From assembly GCA_016110215.1 (NCBI GenBank), contig JADWQD010000002.1, forward strand, positions 124,001-188,000: a DNA stretch of 64,000 bases, in the 5' to 3' direction. The position numbers and the translations under genes are program-made. The stretch is from Capronia americana (Eukaryota > Ascomycota > Eurotiomycetes > Chaetothyriales > Herpotrichiellaceae). Below are positions 33,507-43,200 of this stretch, one piece after another (position 1 is the first letter of the stretch; each line of letters begins with the position of its first letter). The notes under the pieces were generated by a model. That model was not told the DNA's origin and made no database searches. It saw only the letters and a program-made list of their open reading frames with translations.

Positions 33507-34759
33507 ATGGTCGGTTCGAGAAACTATCATACGAAGACTCGCAACGGCTGCAGTAACTGCAAAAGGCGGCGCGTCAGGGTATGCTATGCACTGGTCCCTT
33601 GTCCCCAATGTACGCAATGGCCGATTGCACCCTTGCCGTACCTTTGATTTGATTTGTGCCTGAATGATGCTGATTGGTTTGTCCGCAATGGTAGTGCAAC
33701 TTGCAGGCGCCACGATGCCAGCATTGCGAGAGACGCGGCGAGGAATGCGACTACCAGTACCTCAACAGCCCGCCACCCGCCTCACATATGCTGGAGCCTG
33801 CGAGAAGCCAATCAGATGCCGTGACACGCTGGTCAAACCCGTGTCCTCCTTTAAGTCAAAATGTGGAACCCATTCAATTGTTGTCGAGCTTTGTTACAAG
33901 GACCGCAACTACTTTGGCCTGGTTCAGCGATACTCGGTGGATTTGGGAGATCGAGGTTCCCCTGCATGCAGAGAACAATGCCTTCCTGCGCCACGCCTTG
34001 CTGGCAACATCTGCGCTGCATATCTGCTTCCTACAGCCATCGAACCCGAACGAGTATCGCCTAGCAGCATATCGAAACTGTCGAGAGGCGACTCTTCTAT
34101 TCCGATCCACCGTGCCGAAAATCACCAGGGAGAACTGTATTGCAGTCCTAGCATTCTCCTTGCTGATATCCGTGTTTCAGCTTGGTATTATCAGGCCACC
34201 TGCCGACGTGACTGCAGCAGAGGCATCTGGCCAGCTCATTCACGCGCTATCGGCCTTGCGTGGCGCATGGTCCTTGATTGGGCAGCTTCATTCTCACCTG
34301 GCTCAAACCCCAGTCAGTGGCCTATTCTCCCAGCGGCGACACTTTAGATTTGAGCCGCTAGACGATAACCACCAGCAAGCATTCGAACGCCTCGAGTCCT
34401 TGAATAGTCTCTCAAGTGCTCCTCTCGAAGTTCGAACCCCACGTGCTGAAGCTATCCGCTTGCTTCGTAGCTGGTTCTCTGCGACATCTGGTAATCCCTC
34501 GACATGGCTACATCTGGTATATTGGCCATCCTCGCTTCCGGAAGAATACATCTCGCTTTTGAAGGAGAATGACCCCATCTCTCTGGTGATATTTTGCCAT
34601 TGGTCTGTGGGGATCGGCCGTGGATCCCAAAAATGGTTTCTGGCTGGATGGGCGGAGCAGGCTATTGACCTCACTGTGCGATTGCTGGGACCGGAATGGC
34701 ATCCCGCGCTGGAATGGCCGACAAAAATGAGAGCTGCCAAGTGGCCATTGAATGGCTGA
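33507..34759 (+). CDS. Zn(II)2Cys6 transcription factor, UPC2-like layout
   Basis: Fungal binuclear zinc cluster regulator, 378 residues. Exon 1 is 33507-33578 and ends inside the zinc cluster; intron 33579-33694 (116 bp, GTATGC donor, GTAG acceptor); exon 2 33695-34759. The joined cluster reads C-x2-C-x6-C-x6-C-x2-C-x6-C, with basic KRRRVR between the second and third Cys, a complete canonical motif. The rest is a helical regulatory domain, with conserved blocks (HALLATSALHI, FCHWSVGIG, and LLGPEWHPAL) seen in sterol-uptake-control-like short Zn2Cys6 proteins. The ATG at 33507 is in frame with the cluster; an upstream ATG at 33488 is not. Target genes are unknown; the divergent propeller gene is a candidate. 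Confidence 0.9.
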
Positions 34760-35078
34760 CAGGATCTGCATCTAAGAACCGTTCGAAGTCGCCGCCCAGA
34801 AGGTTGTCTTGGTTCCCGTCTTCGGGGGCCCACGGGATCTGCTCATAGCTGACGATGAAGCCTCCGATGGTTCGTCGCAGGAGCAACCACGCCGAGACCT
34901 CCCAAAAGGCTTCGAAATAGCAATCAAGATTTTATTCCAACACTGCACACAGAGGCACCTCGCGAGAGGGGCGGACACACCATGAAGGTATCGCTTTCAA
35001 GAACACAAACCTTCCAGGCCTCATTACCGTCGCTTCCTGCCGCGAGACTCTTTTCGTTCCCATGCACGCTTCGGAGGG
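34760..35078. other. Spacer before the candidate LTR, no gene seen
   Basis: 3' flank of the Zn2Cys6 gene. The 12-mer GAGGCACCTCGC occurs here near 34952 and again near 35303 inside the candidate LTR, which may mean the mobile-element remnant is larger than drawn. Confidence 0.3.
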
Positions 35079-35550
35079 TGTTACTGCGTAAGCACGACGA
35101 CTAGATCATCTTCTCTCCGAGATATGAAGCATGCTTCTCGATGTAGATCATAAACGGAAGACGCAAGGGCGAAACCTGCCGAGGCTTACAGCGCCGCCGC
35201 GTTGGCGGAAACCTCGGCGCCGAGATTTCAGACCGAGCCGCTGACTTTGTGTACTTCACTCTCGGCCACGGCGCAGACCTGATGTTGAACCAGGCACAGG
35301 CCGAGGCACCTCGCCGCCACCGCTATACCGAAATGTGGCCCTCTTGAGACAACGGCGTGCTTCAAGAGTGCTTCAGAGTGCTTCCAGAGTGCCTCAGAGT
35401 GCCTCCGCCGCGGCATTAAGGCAGAGAGGCACAGGCGTTTTTCGGGTATATAAGAAGGTGCAGCTCGTCTAGGAGCCAGGCCCGCATCAGAGCTCGCCGG
35501 ATGAGGCGGTCTTCGGTCTCCTCAATAAAGCGACGTGCGTTCTCTACACA
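35079..35550 (+). mobile_element. Candidate solo LTR of a retrotransposon
   Basis: A 472-bp segment begins TGTTAC and ends CTACACA, giving TGT...ACA termini. It is flanked by GAGGG on the left (35074-35078) and GAGGC on the right (35551-35555), a 5-bp direct repeat with one mismatch. Inside it are a TATA box (TATATAAG, 35447-35454) and, 70 bp later, AATAAA (35524-35529), in the order expected of U3, R and U5. No integrase or reverse transcriptase frame lies next to it, hence a solo LTR. The call rests on these local features only. Copy number is unknown, and the short terminal repeat could arise by chance. Confidence 0.42.
35356..35405 (+). repeat. Degenerate tandem repeat, GAGTGCTTC-like units
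   Basis: About five 10-11-bp units (GTGCTTCAGA, GTGCTTCCAGA, GTGCCTCAGA and variants) in a row, within the candidate LTR. Confidence 0.7.
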
Positions 35551-36117
35551 GAGGCGCTTCAGTCATAACGATTCTGCTGAATATCGGACGCCCATGGCCC
35601 ACGCCTCGTTACCTATTCTCGATACTACCGCCGCACGAGATCCTCTGATACATCCGCAGGAGATCTGAGAATGTCTCGTACGCGGTGTTGGTGTTTGCTT
35701 GACGCGCATGGGTGTTGGGATGCGAGTCCCAGTACTGACTGCAGGTCATCACTCCCCAGTGGTTGGTCCAGTGCATCGGCTGGATATCCCTCGCAAGATG
35801 CGGAAGTTGCAAGGCCGCTTTGGCATTGGCACCCTGCCAATGGCTGAGCTCGGCGGATTCGAGCAATCGATGCTGGTGGTTGATGACAGAGTACCGACAG
35901 AGGCATAGGATATGATTTGTCCTGTCATCGATAGACGAGGCGTACTCGAGCTGAGTCGACACACTTATGGCTGCATGTTGAAGGCGAGCAATTGTATCGA
36001 CGGCGTTATGATGGTATAACGATGGAATCCTCTCGAAGCATCAGATCAATTGCTAGATCCGCTACCCGATTTGTTGTCGACGCCTTGCCCAACCACCACG
36101 GAAATCCTGGTCGCCGT
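35551..36117. other. Spacer with a possible small minus-strand reading frame
   Basis: On the minus strand an open frame runs 35962 to 35609 (up to 117 residues), with an unusually protein-like composition (for example ELSHWQGANAKAALQLPHLA). It begins after a stop without an ATG; the first Met is mid-frame. It may be a terminal exon or a gene remnant. No domain recognised. Confidence 0.3.
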
Positions 36118-36746
36118 CTATTGTCCAGCAGGAGGCCAACCTGGACCTGCAACCCGACATTCACCTCCAGCATTCAGATACTGCTCCAACGTCTCCCGGG
36201 TCATTGGACGTTCCGGGAACACGCATGCGACCCAGTTCTTCTTGCTCTCACAGGCCGTGCAGCGAGGGAGGCCGGAACAGCCTCGCTTCTCCTGGATGCA
36301 CCGTGTGCACCGGTGTTGAGTGGCCTTGTTTGTCTGTCCTGCCGGCTTCCCGCCCGTGCTGGCGCCCTTCCCACTGTCGTTGCTGACGGTGCTCGCCCCA
36401 CTCGCATGGTATTGCGCATTGCTTGGAACGCTCGGGGGAGGGTTGTGTACGTCGCCCTCATCGTTGGCGGCAATGGCTGGGACTTTGGTACCTTCGTACC
36501 ACTCCTGCAGCGCTCTTCGAGTCTTCTCCTGGTTGTCGCAGACTATGTCAGTTACTATTTCCAATGGATCTGGAGCACGCAGAGAAGGATGGATGGACTT
36601 ACCTCGATATCGAAATCATCGTCATGCTGGAGAAGGGGCCCAGGTGCACCACCTCCAACTTGCCATCTCACATGCGAATACTTGTGCAGACACACACCTT
36701 TGGCTCCGCAGGTCGGGCAAGGGACGGCGTTGTTATGGGTAGACAT
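36118..36746 (-). CDS. Small double-cysteine-cluster protein, copy A (184 aa)
   Basis: Function unknown. Exon 1 is 36746-36603 (GTAAGT donor), intron 36529-36602 (74 bp, TAACTGAC near the acceptor), exon 2 36528-36118. The N-terminal module is C10-x2-C13-x5-C19-x-H21-x3-H25, with the string VCLHKYSHVRW. The C-terminal module is C122-x2-C125-x6-C132-x5-C138-x2-C141-x8-C150, close to a fungal Zn2Cys6 cluster, with a basic stretch (QEKRG) after the second Cys. A conserved tail follows (LEQYLNAGGEC, then PGWPPAGQ). The two modules are joined by a Ser/Gly-rich linker. Zinc binding is inferred from spacing. No fungal-specific transcription factor domain is present. Copy B lies about 1.2 kb upstream on the same strand. 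Confidence 0.8.
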
Positions 36747-37929
36747 GTTGCTGAATGTGCACAACAAGTCAAGGCAAACAAAGATGAGACGAGAGCTGTT
36801 TAAGTGTGGACAAAGCTCGCGATCTTGTCGAAGTTATCGAATTGCTCACGAAGTTGTGGATGGTCATAAAGGTGAGAGTCGCCGCAGAGGAAGAAATATA
36901 TATATGCCATGAAGGCAGTTCTTGCACACTGTCACTGCCTCTGGCTGCTGCCTCTCGTCACTGTCAGTGACAATCCTTTGTTGCTGGATAAATCATTCAC
37001 TTGGACGACCAACCCTGGTCATGTGTTGAATTGCGTGCATCAAGGCAGTGGAACTGGGAAGTATTAACCACCAGATCGGAAGGGTGATACTGAAAGATCG
37101 AGAGAAATCAACCTTCAATGGGGTAGCAGGGAGTCATATTCTGCCCCCGACTGGCTTTGTCTTAATATCTAGGAGGCTTGCGAAATGTATGTGGTTGGCC
37201 AAATGGTCGGCAGCAACAATCTCACGTGGTCATGCTCTTCCAAGTAAGTTGCAGTCCAAAGTTGTCCCTCTGACTGGGACTTTCGGCTTTGGAAACCTTC
37301 CTTTCGCGGTCTGTATTCGGGGTCGAAGTCAGTGGTAAGGAGACGAGCATATTTGCTGTCATGCTACAGCATGGTTGGCACAACGTCGTCCTGTGTCATA
37401 ACTTGCTGTAGTGCTGCTAACTTTCTAGCAGCTGAGCCTAGGTGAACAGCCCAAAGTATCGCCTATCCGAGGTGCGGCAAGCAGATTGTGTGAACCAGGA
37501 ATCAACACAAACCCTACGCGAGTACAAAGTACACACGAGAGCAACTACCAAGCTGCTACGCATCCAGTTCATCGGACACAGTAGAATGATTGTCGGACTG
37601 GATTGGAGAAGCGGTATATCGTGCTATGGACGCAGTTGCTATCGCTGAACTCGAGTCGTGGACCATGACGAAAGAGGAGTTGGTCCCGGGACGGAACGAC
37701 ATGGTCAATGGACTGAGATGCAACAACCTCGAAGACCACTGTCTCTGGCTCTTCAAGATGGTAGCTCAAGAGGTGGCAAGGCAGGCTGGGGGTTGAAGTT
37801 CGTCGATCGCCTCGATGGATCCGGTTGTATGTGCAGGGTTGAGGAGTATGGCTATTTTGGCCGTGCGGGTATGGATACTGGTGATATGTGCATTGATCGC
37901 CAGGCCGGGCACAGAAGATTCCGTCTTAT
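36747..37929. other. Spacer between the two cysteine-cluster genes
   Basis: 1.18 kb containing the promoter of copy A and the 3' flank of copy B. No further copy of either cysteine module was found in any frame. A short AT-rich run (ATATATATAT) sits near 36896. Confidence 0.45.
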
Positions 37930-38559
37930 TCACGGATCTTCAGGCGCTGGATATCCCGGCCGCGAAGGTTGGCATACCCCTCCCTTAGCCTCAAACTGCT
38001 CGAGCCCGGCCAGCGACATCGGGTATGGCGGCCAAAGGCACGGCTGTCCTGACCTCGCACACAGGCCACACACGGGCTGGACTTCGTCACACGCTCCATG
38101 CTGTTTCAAGCACCGGCTGCAGTAATTCTTCTCGCTCCCGTTGCTCCTGCTCAATGGTCTTCCGAGGAGAGACTTTTCGTCTTGGCCGTCGTCAGAACCG
38201 CTTCCGCGCGGAGCGGGAGGGGGAGGAGGAGGACGAGCTTGAACTTCGCCGTCGTTAGTACCGCCTATGGAACGATGACTGTGGCGACTGATGTTTACGT
38301 CTGTGGGACGCGCCAACTGGTTTCCATGTTCCTCCCGCCACTGCTCTGTCGGGTGATTCCACTCTGCCTCGGACGGACCGAAATCGTTGTGCGGTTGGAA
38401 TAACGGACCTTGGACACCGATAGCGTGGTATCGTATGTGCGAATACTTGTGGTGGCATACGCCTGGAGCTCCGCAGACCGAGCAAGGGACGCCTTGGTTT
38501 GGATGTGGATGTGGATTTGAGTTGGTGTTGGTGTTTGAGTTCGAGTTTGGTGCAGCCAT
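37930..38559 (-). CDS. Small double-cysteine-cluster protein, copy B (209 aa)
   Basis: Paralogue of copy A, without an intron. From the ATG at 38559 an Asn/Ser/Thr/His-Pro low-complexity start (about 20 residues) precedes the N-terminal module C26-x2-C29-x5-C35-x-H37-x3-H41, with the string VCHHKYSHIRY. A linker with a Pro run (about 110-117) leads to C147-x2-C150-x6-C157-x6-C164-x2-C167-x6-C174, an exact Zn2Cys6 spacing. The shared tail is LEQFEAKGGVC then RPGYPAPEDP. The GVQGPLFQPHNDF block after the first module matches copy A (GAPGPLLQHDDDF), and the copy A intron sits just beyond this point. Both modules probably bind zinc. An upstream in-frame GTG could add 15 residues, but the ATG is preferred. 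Function unknown; DNA or protein binding are equally open. Confidence 0.82.
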   Translation of the reverse strand: MAAPNSNSNTNTNSNPHPHPNQGVPCSVCGAPGVCHHKYSHIRYHAIGVQGPLFQPHNDFGPSEAEWNHPTEQWREEHGNQLARPTDVNISRHSHRSIGGTNDGEVQARPPPPPPAPRGSGSDDGQDEKSLLGRPLSRSNGSEKNYCSRCLKQHGACDEVQPVCGLCARSGQPCLWPPYPMSLAGLEQFEAKGGVCQPSRPGYPAPEDP

Positions 38560-39033
38560 CTTGAACGGCAGTGACGATGACCGAGATGGGAAGATGGCGA
38601 CCACTAAGGAATCGTATGAGTTGGTAAACTTGATGCTGGTGAAGATGACGAGATTGTGTCCAGACCGACGCTGAACGCAGGAAAAGGATCAGACCTCCTA
38701 AGGTAGGCGACTTATATGCGCTGTACCGCTCTCGACAACGAGCCTTGCCTTCAGTTCACTGTCTCCCCCGCCTGAGTTCGTTCACACCAAGTGAGATACT
38801 TGTATGTTGTTGTCGATCAACAGGCCTGGTCGTCACTGGTGCATTGGGTGGCCAAATCGAGACGAGAGGAGGACATATGCGTCTGCGTGTGTGTATCTCA
38901 TGCCGATGGTGACGGTGAGATGAGATTAGAAAAGTGCTGAGAAGTGAGGACCACGTCTCCATCCACCTCTTTATACCTATCCATCGTTTGATGATTTCTG
39001 TTTGCTGCTTCTGTACTATCTAGGATATACCAT

Positions 39034-39120
39034 TTGTCTTTGCCTTTACCTTTGCCATTGCCTTTGCCATTGACTTTACCTCTGCCTTGTGCTTTGCCCT
39101 ATGCTTTGCCCTGTGCTTTG
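39034..39120 (+). repeat. Degenerate repeat of TTGCC(T/A)TT-like hexamers to octamers
   Basis: Runs of TTTGCC, TTTACC, TTTGCCATTGCC and GCTTTGCCCT follow each other over about 87 bp, a decayed pyrimidine-rich minisatellite. Confidence 0.75.
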
Positions 39121-39478
39121 TATTATGCCAAATAATGTCGTATTACATCGTCTTTATATTTTGTTCTACTCCGTATGTCCTTGCCGTATGAATGCCCCCC
39201 GGTGTACCCAATCTGACTGACTGACTAGTACACGAGTACTGAGTCAAGTAGGTATGTACATACTCGTACTATATCCGGAGTACGTAAGTAGCACCTCACC
39301 CCATAAGTGGCTCGGCACTGTGCATTTGGCGTTTAGAATACGTATATACAAGTGTGACGACGGACCGATCTATTGTAAGATCTAAGATCTACCGGTCCAG
39401 AATCCATGGTTAAGAACGCACGGTTAAGAATCTTGTGGTCTATGGTCTATGGTCTGTGATTTACCCATTCCCGTTCAT

Positions 39479-39504
39479 CACACACACACACACACACACA
39501 CACA
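39479..39504 (+). repeat. (CA)13 microsatellite
   Basis: Thirteen perfect CA units, 70 bp left of the assembly gap. Confidence 0.95.
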
Positions 39505-39573
39505 ACATATGCGTAGAAGTACATACAAGTACATGCAGTACATACGGAGTTAACATATGTATATCTAGCAATC

Positions 39574-39673
39574 NNNNNNNNNNNNNNNNNNNNNNNNNNN
39601 NNNNNNNNNNNNNNNNNNNNNNNNNNNNNNNNNNNNNNNNNNNNNNNNNNNNNNNNNNNNNNNNNNNNNNNNN
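39574..39673. other. Assembly gap (100 N)
   Basis: Exactly 100 consecutive N, the conventional placeholder for a gap of unknown size. The right edge lies inside a tandem repeat, which explains the break. Confidence 0.99.
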
Positions 39674-39758
39674 AATCACTCAATCACTCAATCACTCAAT
39701 CACTCAATCACTCAATCACTCAATCACTCAATCACTCAATCACTCAATCACTCAATCA
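39674..39758 (+). repeat. (AATCACTC)n minisatellite at gap edge
   Basis: About 10.6 perfect copies of the 8-bp unit directly after the N run. The array probably extends into the gap, so its true length is unknown. Confidence 0.97.
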
Positions 39759-39834
39759 ACCAGACCTTGTCCAGCTCTAACAAACACGCGGGGAACAAAC
39801 AGATTGTTATCGAACGGACCGAATTGAGTTAAAT

Positions 39835-39860
39835 TGACTTCCTGACTTCCTGACTTCCTG
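39835..39860 (+). repeat. Three copies of TGACTTCC
   Basis: Short perfect tandem repeat, 8-bp unit. Confidence 0.85.
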
Positions 39861-40213
39861 ATGCCCACTCGTCCTTAAGACCATGTGTCGCTGATTTGCA
39901 TCACTAATGGAACTGACCATGATATCCATGATGATCATGCTGCCCCTGTCATGCCATGCCGTGGCCATCTAGGCGGTGGACTTGGGAATTACGGCCCATG
40001 GATGGAATGAAAAGGAAACCAAACCAAACCAAACCAACTCAGTTTCACTCTGTACACGTCGCTACGAACCCTTGTATGCTGCTGAACTTGGTTTGATTTT
40101 GCAATCCACCATCTACTCTATCAAACCTACCGAGAACAGCAGTCGTCCGCCTCACTTCTCCCAGCCTCACCTCTCACCCGCATCTCGTGCGCACTCTAGC
40201 TCGAAATCTTTCA

Positions 40214-43200
40214 TCACTGAGAATCAACGACACTTTCAAACCACCCCTTCAAAGCCGTAGCTAGCACGTTGGGCAAGTCCCTCACTTCCCTCACCACGAG
40301 GTAGTATGGGAAGGGAAACCCGTCAAGATACCTCTTCATGCGAAGTTTCAGCTCGTCCCCTCCATTCCCATCTGTAGCGTTTGGATCCCGCTCGTACACA
40401 GCTTCTTTGAGGTCGAGAATACTCTCCTGCCCGGCATCGACAATGACGAAGACGACAACGATCCGCTCGTCGTCGTGGGCTCGTCGTAAAAGCCGGGCGA
40501 CTGCGTCGTGGTCGGAGATATGGCCGTCGCTGACAATGAGTTGGAGTTGCCATTGCTCCTCACTCCCCGCTTGGCGTTGTCGTCGGGACTCTCGGAAGAG
40601 CTGGATGCTCTGCTCGAGCAGGCGCTTAACGTCCGTGCCTCTCTGTCCGAAGCTGAAGGCCTGAAATGCATTTGGTCCCGATTCGGCCGGCGAGAAAGGT
40701 AGGCCGAACGGGTGGGCGACTGTGATTTTCGGAGCGTCTCCAAAGCCGACAACGCAGATCTCGCCGACCTCCAGCATGGCGAGGGACTTGGTCAACAGCG
40801 CAAGAGTCTCAAACGCGAGGACATCGGCGCCGGACTCGCTCATCGATTTGCTGTCGTCCACGGCGATCATGATCTGGTAGTTCCGCTTGCTCGGCACAGA
40901 ACGGCGCATCCAGATCTTGTCTCGTTTGTAGTTGGATGCGATGTAGGGGATGATGCGCTTGATGTTGAGTCTCTTGCCCGTGCGGTAGTCGCCGCGAAGT
41001 TTGGTCGCCGTGGTCGGTGAGAGGATGAGGCGGAGTTGCTCGGTCAGGACGAGCGAGAATTGATGTGTGCTTGTTGAGCATTCGTGCCAAAGTTGAGCGG
41101 CATGCGCGCTGCTCGTTGGCGGATGGGTCGCTTCCGCTTGGTCGTTGCTGAGCTCGAGATGTTCAATCTCCGGCCAAAGATCATCCGACGCAATATCCGT
41201 GTCATTCTGTTGATTCACATCTCGTGGCAGCTGTGGCTGACGGTCTGGAACAAAGGCACCGGTGTCTCTGCTCTCGGCGGATTTCGACTGAGCCTTGAGA
41301 CGAGAGAATCTCTCGGTGATGTCTTCTTGTGGTTCCGGTTCCAGGACGTCTGGTGGGGCCGTGTCTTCGTCCATACGAGCGTCGTCGTCCTGGATTGCCT
41401 TGCTTTGGTCGAGATTCTGCGCCTGGTCGACTCCCGCAGCACCGAGGGCCTGTGCATCCCCTTCGTCTTCGTCCGGGACATGCTCTAAATCCGCATCTGC
41501 CATGTCCACATTCTCGTCCTGGTCTTGCTGATTATCTCGTTCGGCTGCTGGCAGGATCTCGCGTCGTTGATGCCACTGGCTAAGGGCATCAGCCAACTTC
41601 TTCAACGATTCACTCTCCTGACCATCAGGCCTCTCCGCTCGTCCTGCCCCGCGTTCGACGACTCCTTCTCCGCTCTTGCCTTCTTCTTCGTTGCTGGGTG
41701 CCTTGCCCGGTCGGGATTGCTCAGGATTTGGATCTGGGTCGGCTTGGTTTATGCCTTCAACGTCCTGTTCTGCACCAAGGTCATCTCGTTCCTCATTGGC
41801 AGCTCCCGATTCTCCACCAGCATTCTCTTCAGCGTCGCGAGCCGTGTCGTCTTGGCGAGTATCATGGTCGTCCGTGCCGTCTTCCAGTTCTTCCGGCTGA
41901 TCCTCCATGAGCTCGTCGTCTTGAGCAACGCCGTTGTCGACGTCGGCCTCGTCCGCGACGGCCTTGTCTTCGTCGGCTGCGTCATCCCATGGCCGATCTT
42001 GCTTTTCGTTGTCTTCGACTTCCTCGGCCTCCGCACCATCGGCCTGCTCTGTAGGATCCTCGATATCCGACAGTTCGTCCATCCCGTCGTCCGAGATTTC
42101 ATCGTCCTTCATTTCGTCTTCGCCCGCCAAGTTGAGCTCTTCAGGCAGGTCTAGAGCCTTCTCCTCATCCACATGCGCATCCATCTGTTCACCTTCAGGT
42201 CGCTCTCTGCCTTCTCCATCCTCATCTTCTCCGTTCAACTCTTCTTGTTCTCCCTCCATGTCATCACCCTCGGCGTTGTCTCCGTCGGCAGCAGCGTCGT
42301 CGTCCGATTTCTTCCCCTTCGCCTTGTCGTTCTTCATCTGCTTGTCTTGCTTCTCGGACTCGTTCTTCATGTCATCCCACATTTTCTCATCGACGGCATC
42401 AGTATCCAGGTCATCAACAGAGCCTGCTTCTTCGTCGATCTCCTTCTCGTCTTCGTCCCCGGACCGATCTTCGCGATCCTCATCGTCTGAGGCCTTCTCG
42501 TCCATATCCCCCATTTCGCCCTCCAGATCGTCATTTCCCATGTCCACGGCATCTTCCGCATGCTCCATCTCCTCATCTCGCTCCTCCTTCTGTCCCGACT
42601 GTGCCAGCTCAGACAAATCTTCGTCATCCTGCACATCCTTGCTGATGTCCTCTGCGCCCTCTCCTTCACCCAACCCGGTACCTGACTCGAGTTTGCCAGA
42701 TTGCTCTTCTTGACCTTCAGCGGGATCCGAAGGACGACAAAAACCCTGGCTCACAAGCGTCCTGAAAGACTTCGCTAATTGCAACGCGAGGCGACATGTC
42801 TCCAGGTAAATCGCGGTCTGGCGGTTGTGCAGATGTTCGCAGATGTGATAGAACTGCTTGAAGATCGGCATGGCGATGATTAGCAAGCTCTTCGCAGCTT
42901 CAAAATCGGCAGAGGACAGAGATTGCAGCTTAGCCATCACATGTTGGTCAATCCGGCGAGCGAGTCGGCCAACTTGAAGCATTCGGATGCCTTCCACAAC
43001 GTCCTTGTCTGATTTGGTCAGCCAACCCGCATCCTCCTCTGATCTGGGCGTATCTGGTTGTCCGGCAGATATTCGCTGCAAAGTGACAAAGATTTGATCC
43101 AAGGCGTCTTTGAGATCCCGGTCGAACTCTTCGAGTGTGATCTCTGGCTGCATATGCTGAACTCCATTCGCGGCCGTTGGCAATTCCTCCGTCCACACGA

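Larger units (their letters stand above)
38560..40213. other. Repeat-rich intergenic region with assembly gap
   Basis: Contains simple repeats listed separately, a 100-N gap, and the 3' flank of midasin. An AAACC-type short repeat lies near 40015-40034. No gene is supported. Confidence 0.6.

Noticed and set aside
33488..33660. Start of the Zn2Cys6 regulator at an upstream ATG
   Set aside because: That ATG is in another frame and would not encode the zinc cluster; the ATG at 33507 does.
35999..36912. Plus-strand frame of 306 codons opposite cysteine-cluster copy A
   Set aside because: Antisense to a gene supported by a paralogue and a splice; no domain in this strand.
39674..39758. Possible CRISPR-like array
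   Set aside because: Units are 8 bp with no spacers; this is a simple minisatellite in a eukaryotic genome.
41084..42713. Long plus-strand frames (up to 259 codons) opposite the midasin acidic region
   Set aside because: They are antisense shadows: the Asp/Glu-rich codons of midasin read as Ser-rich on the other strand. Midasin has full family support.
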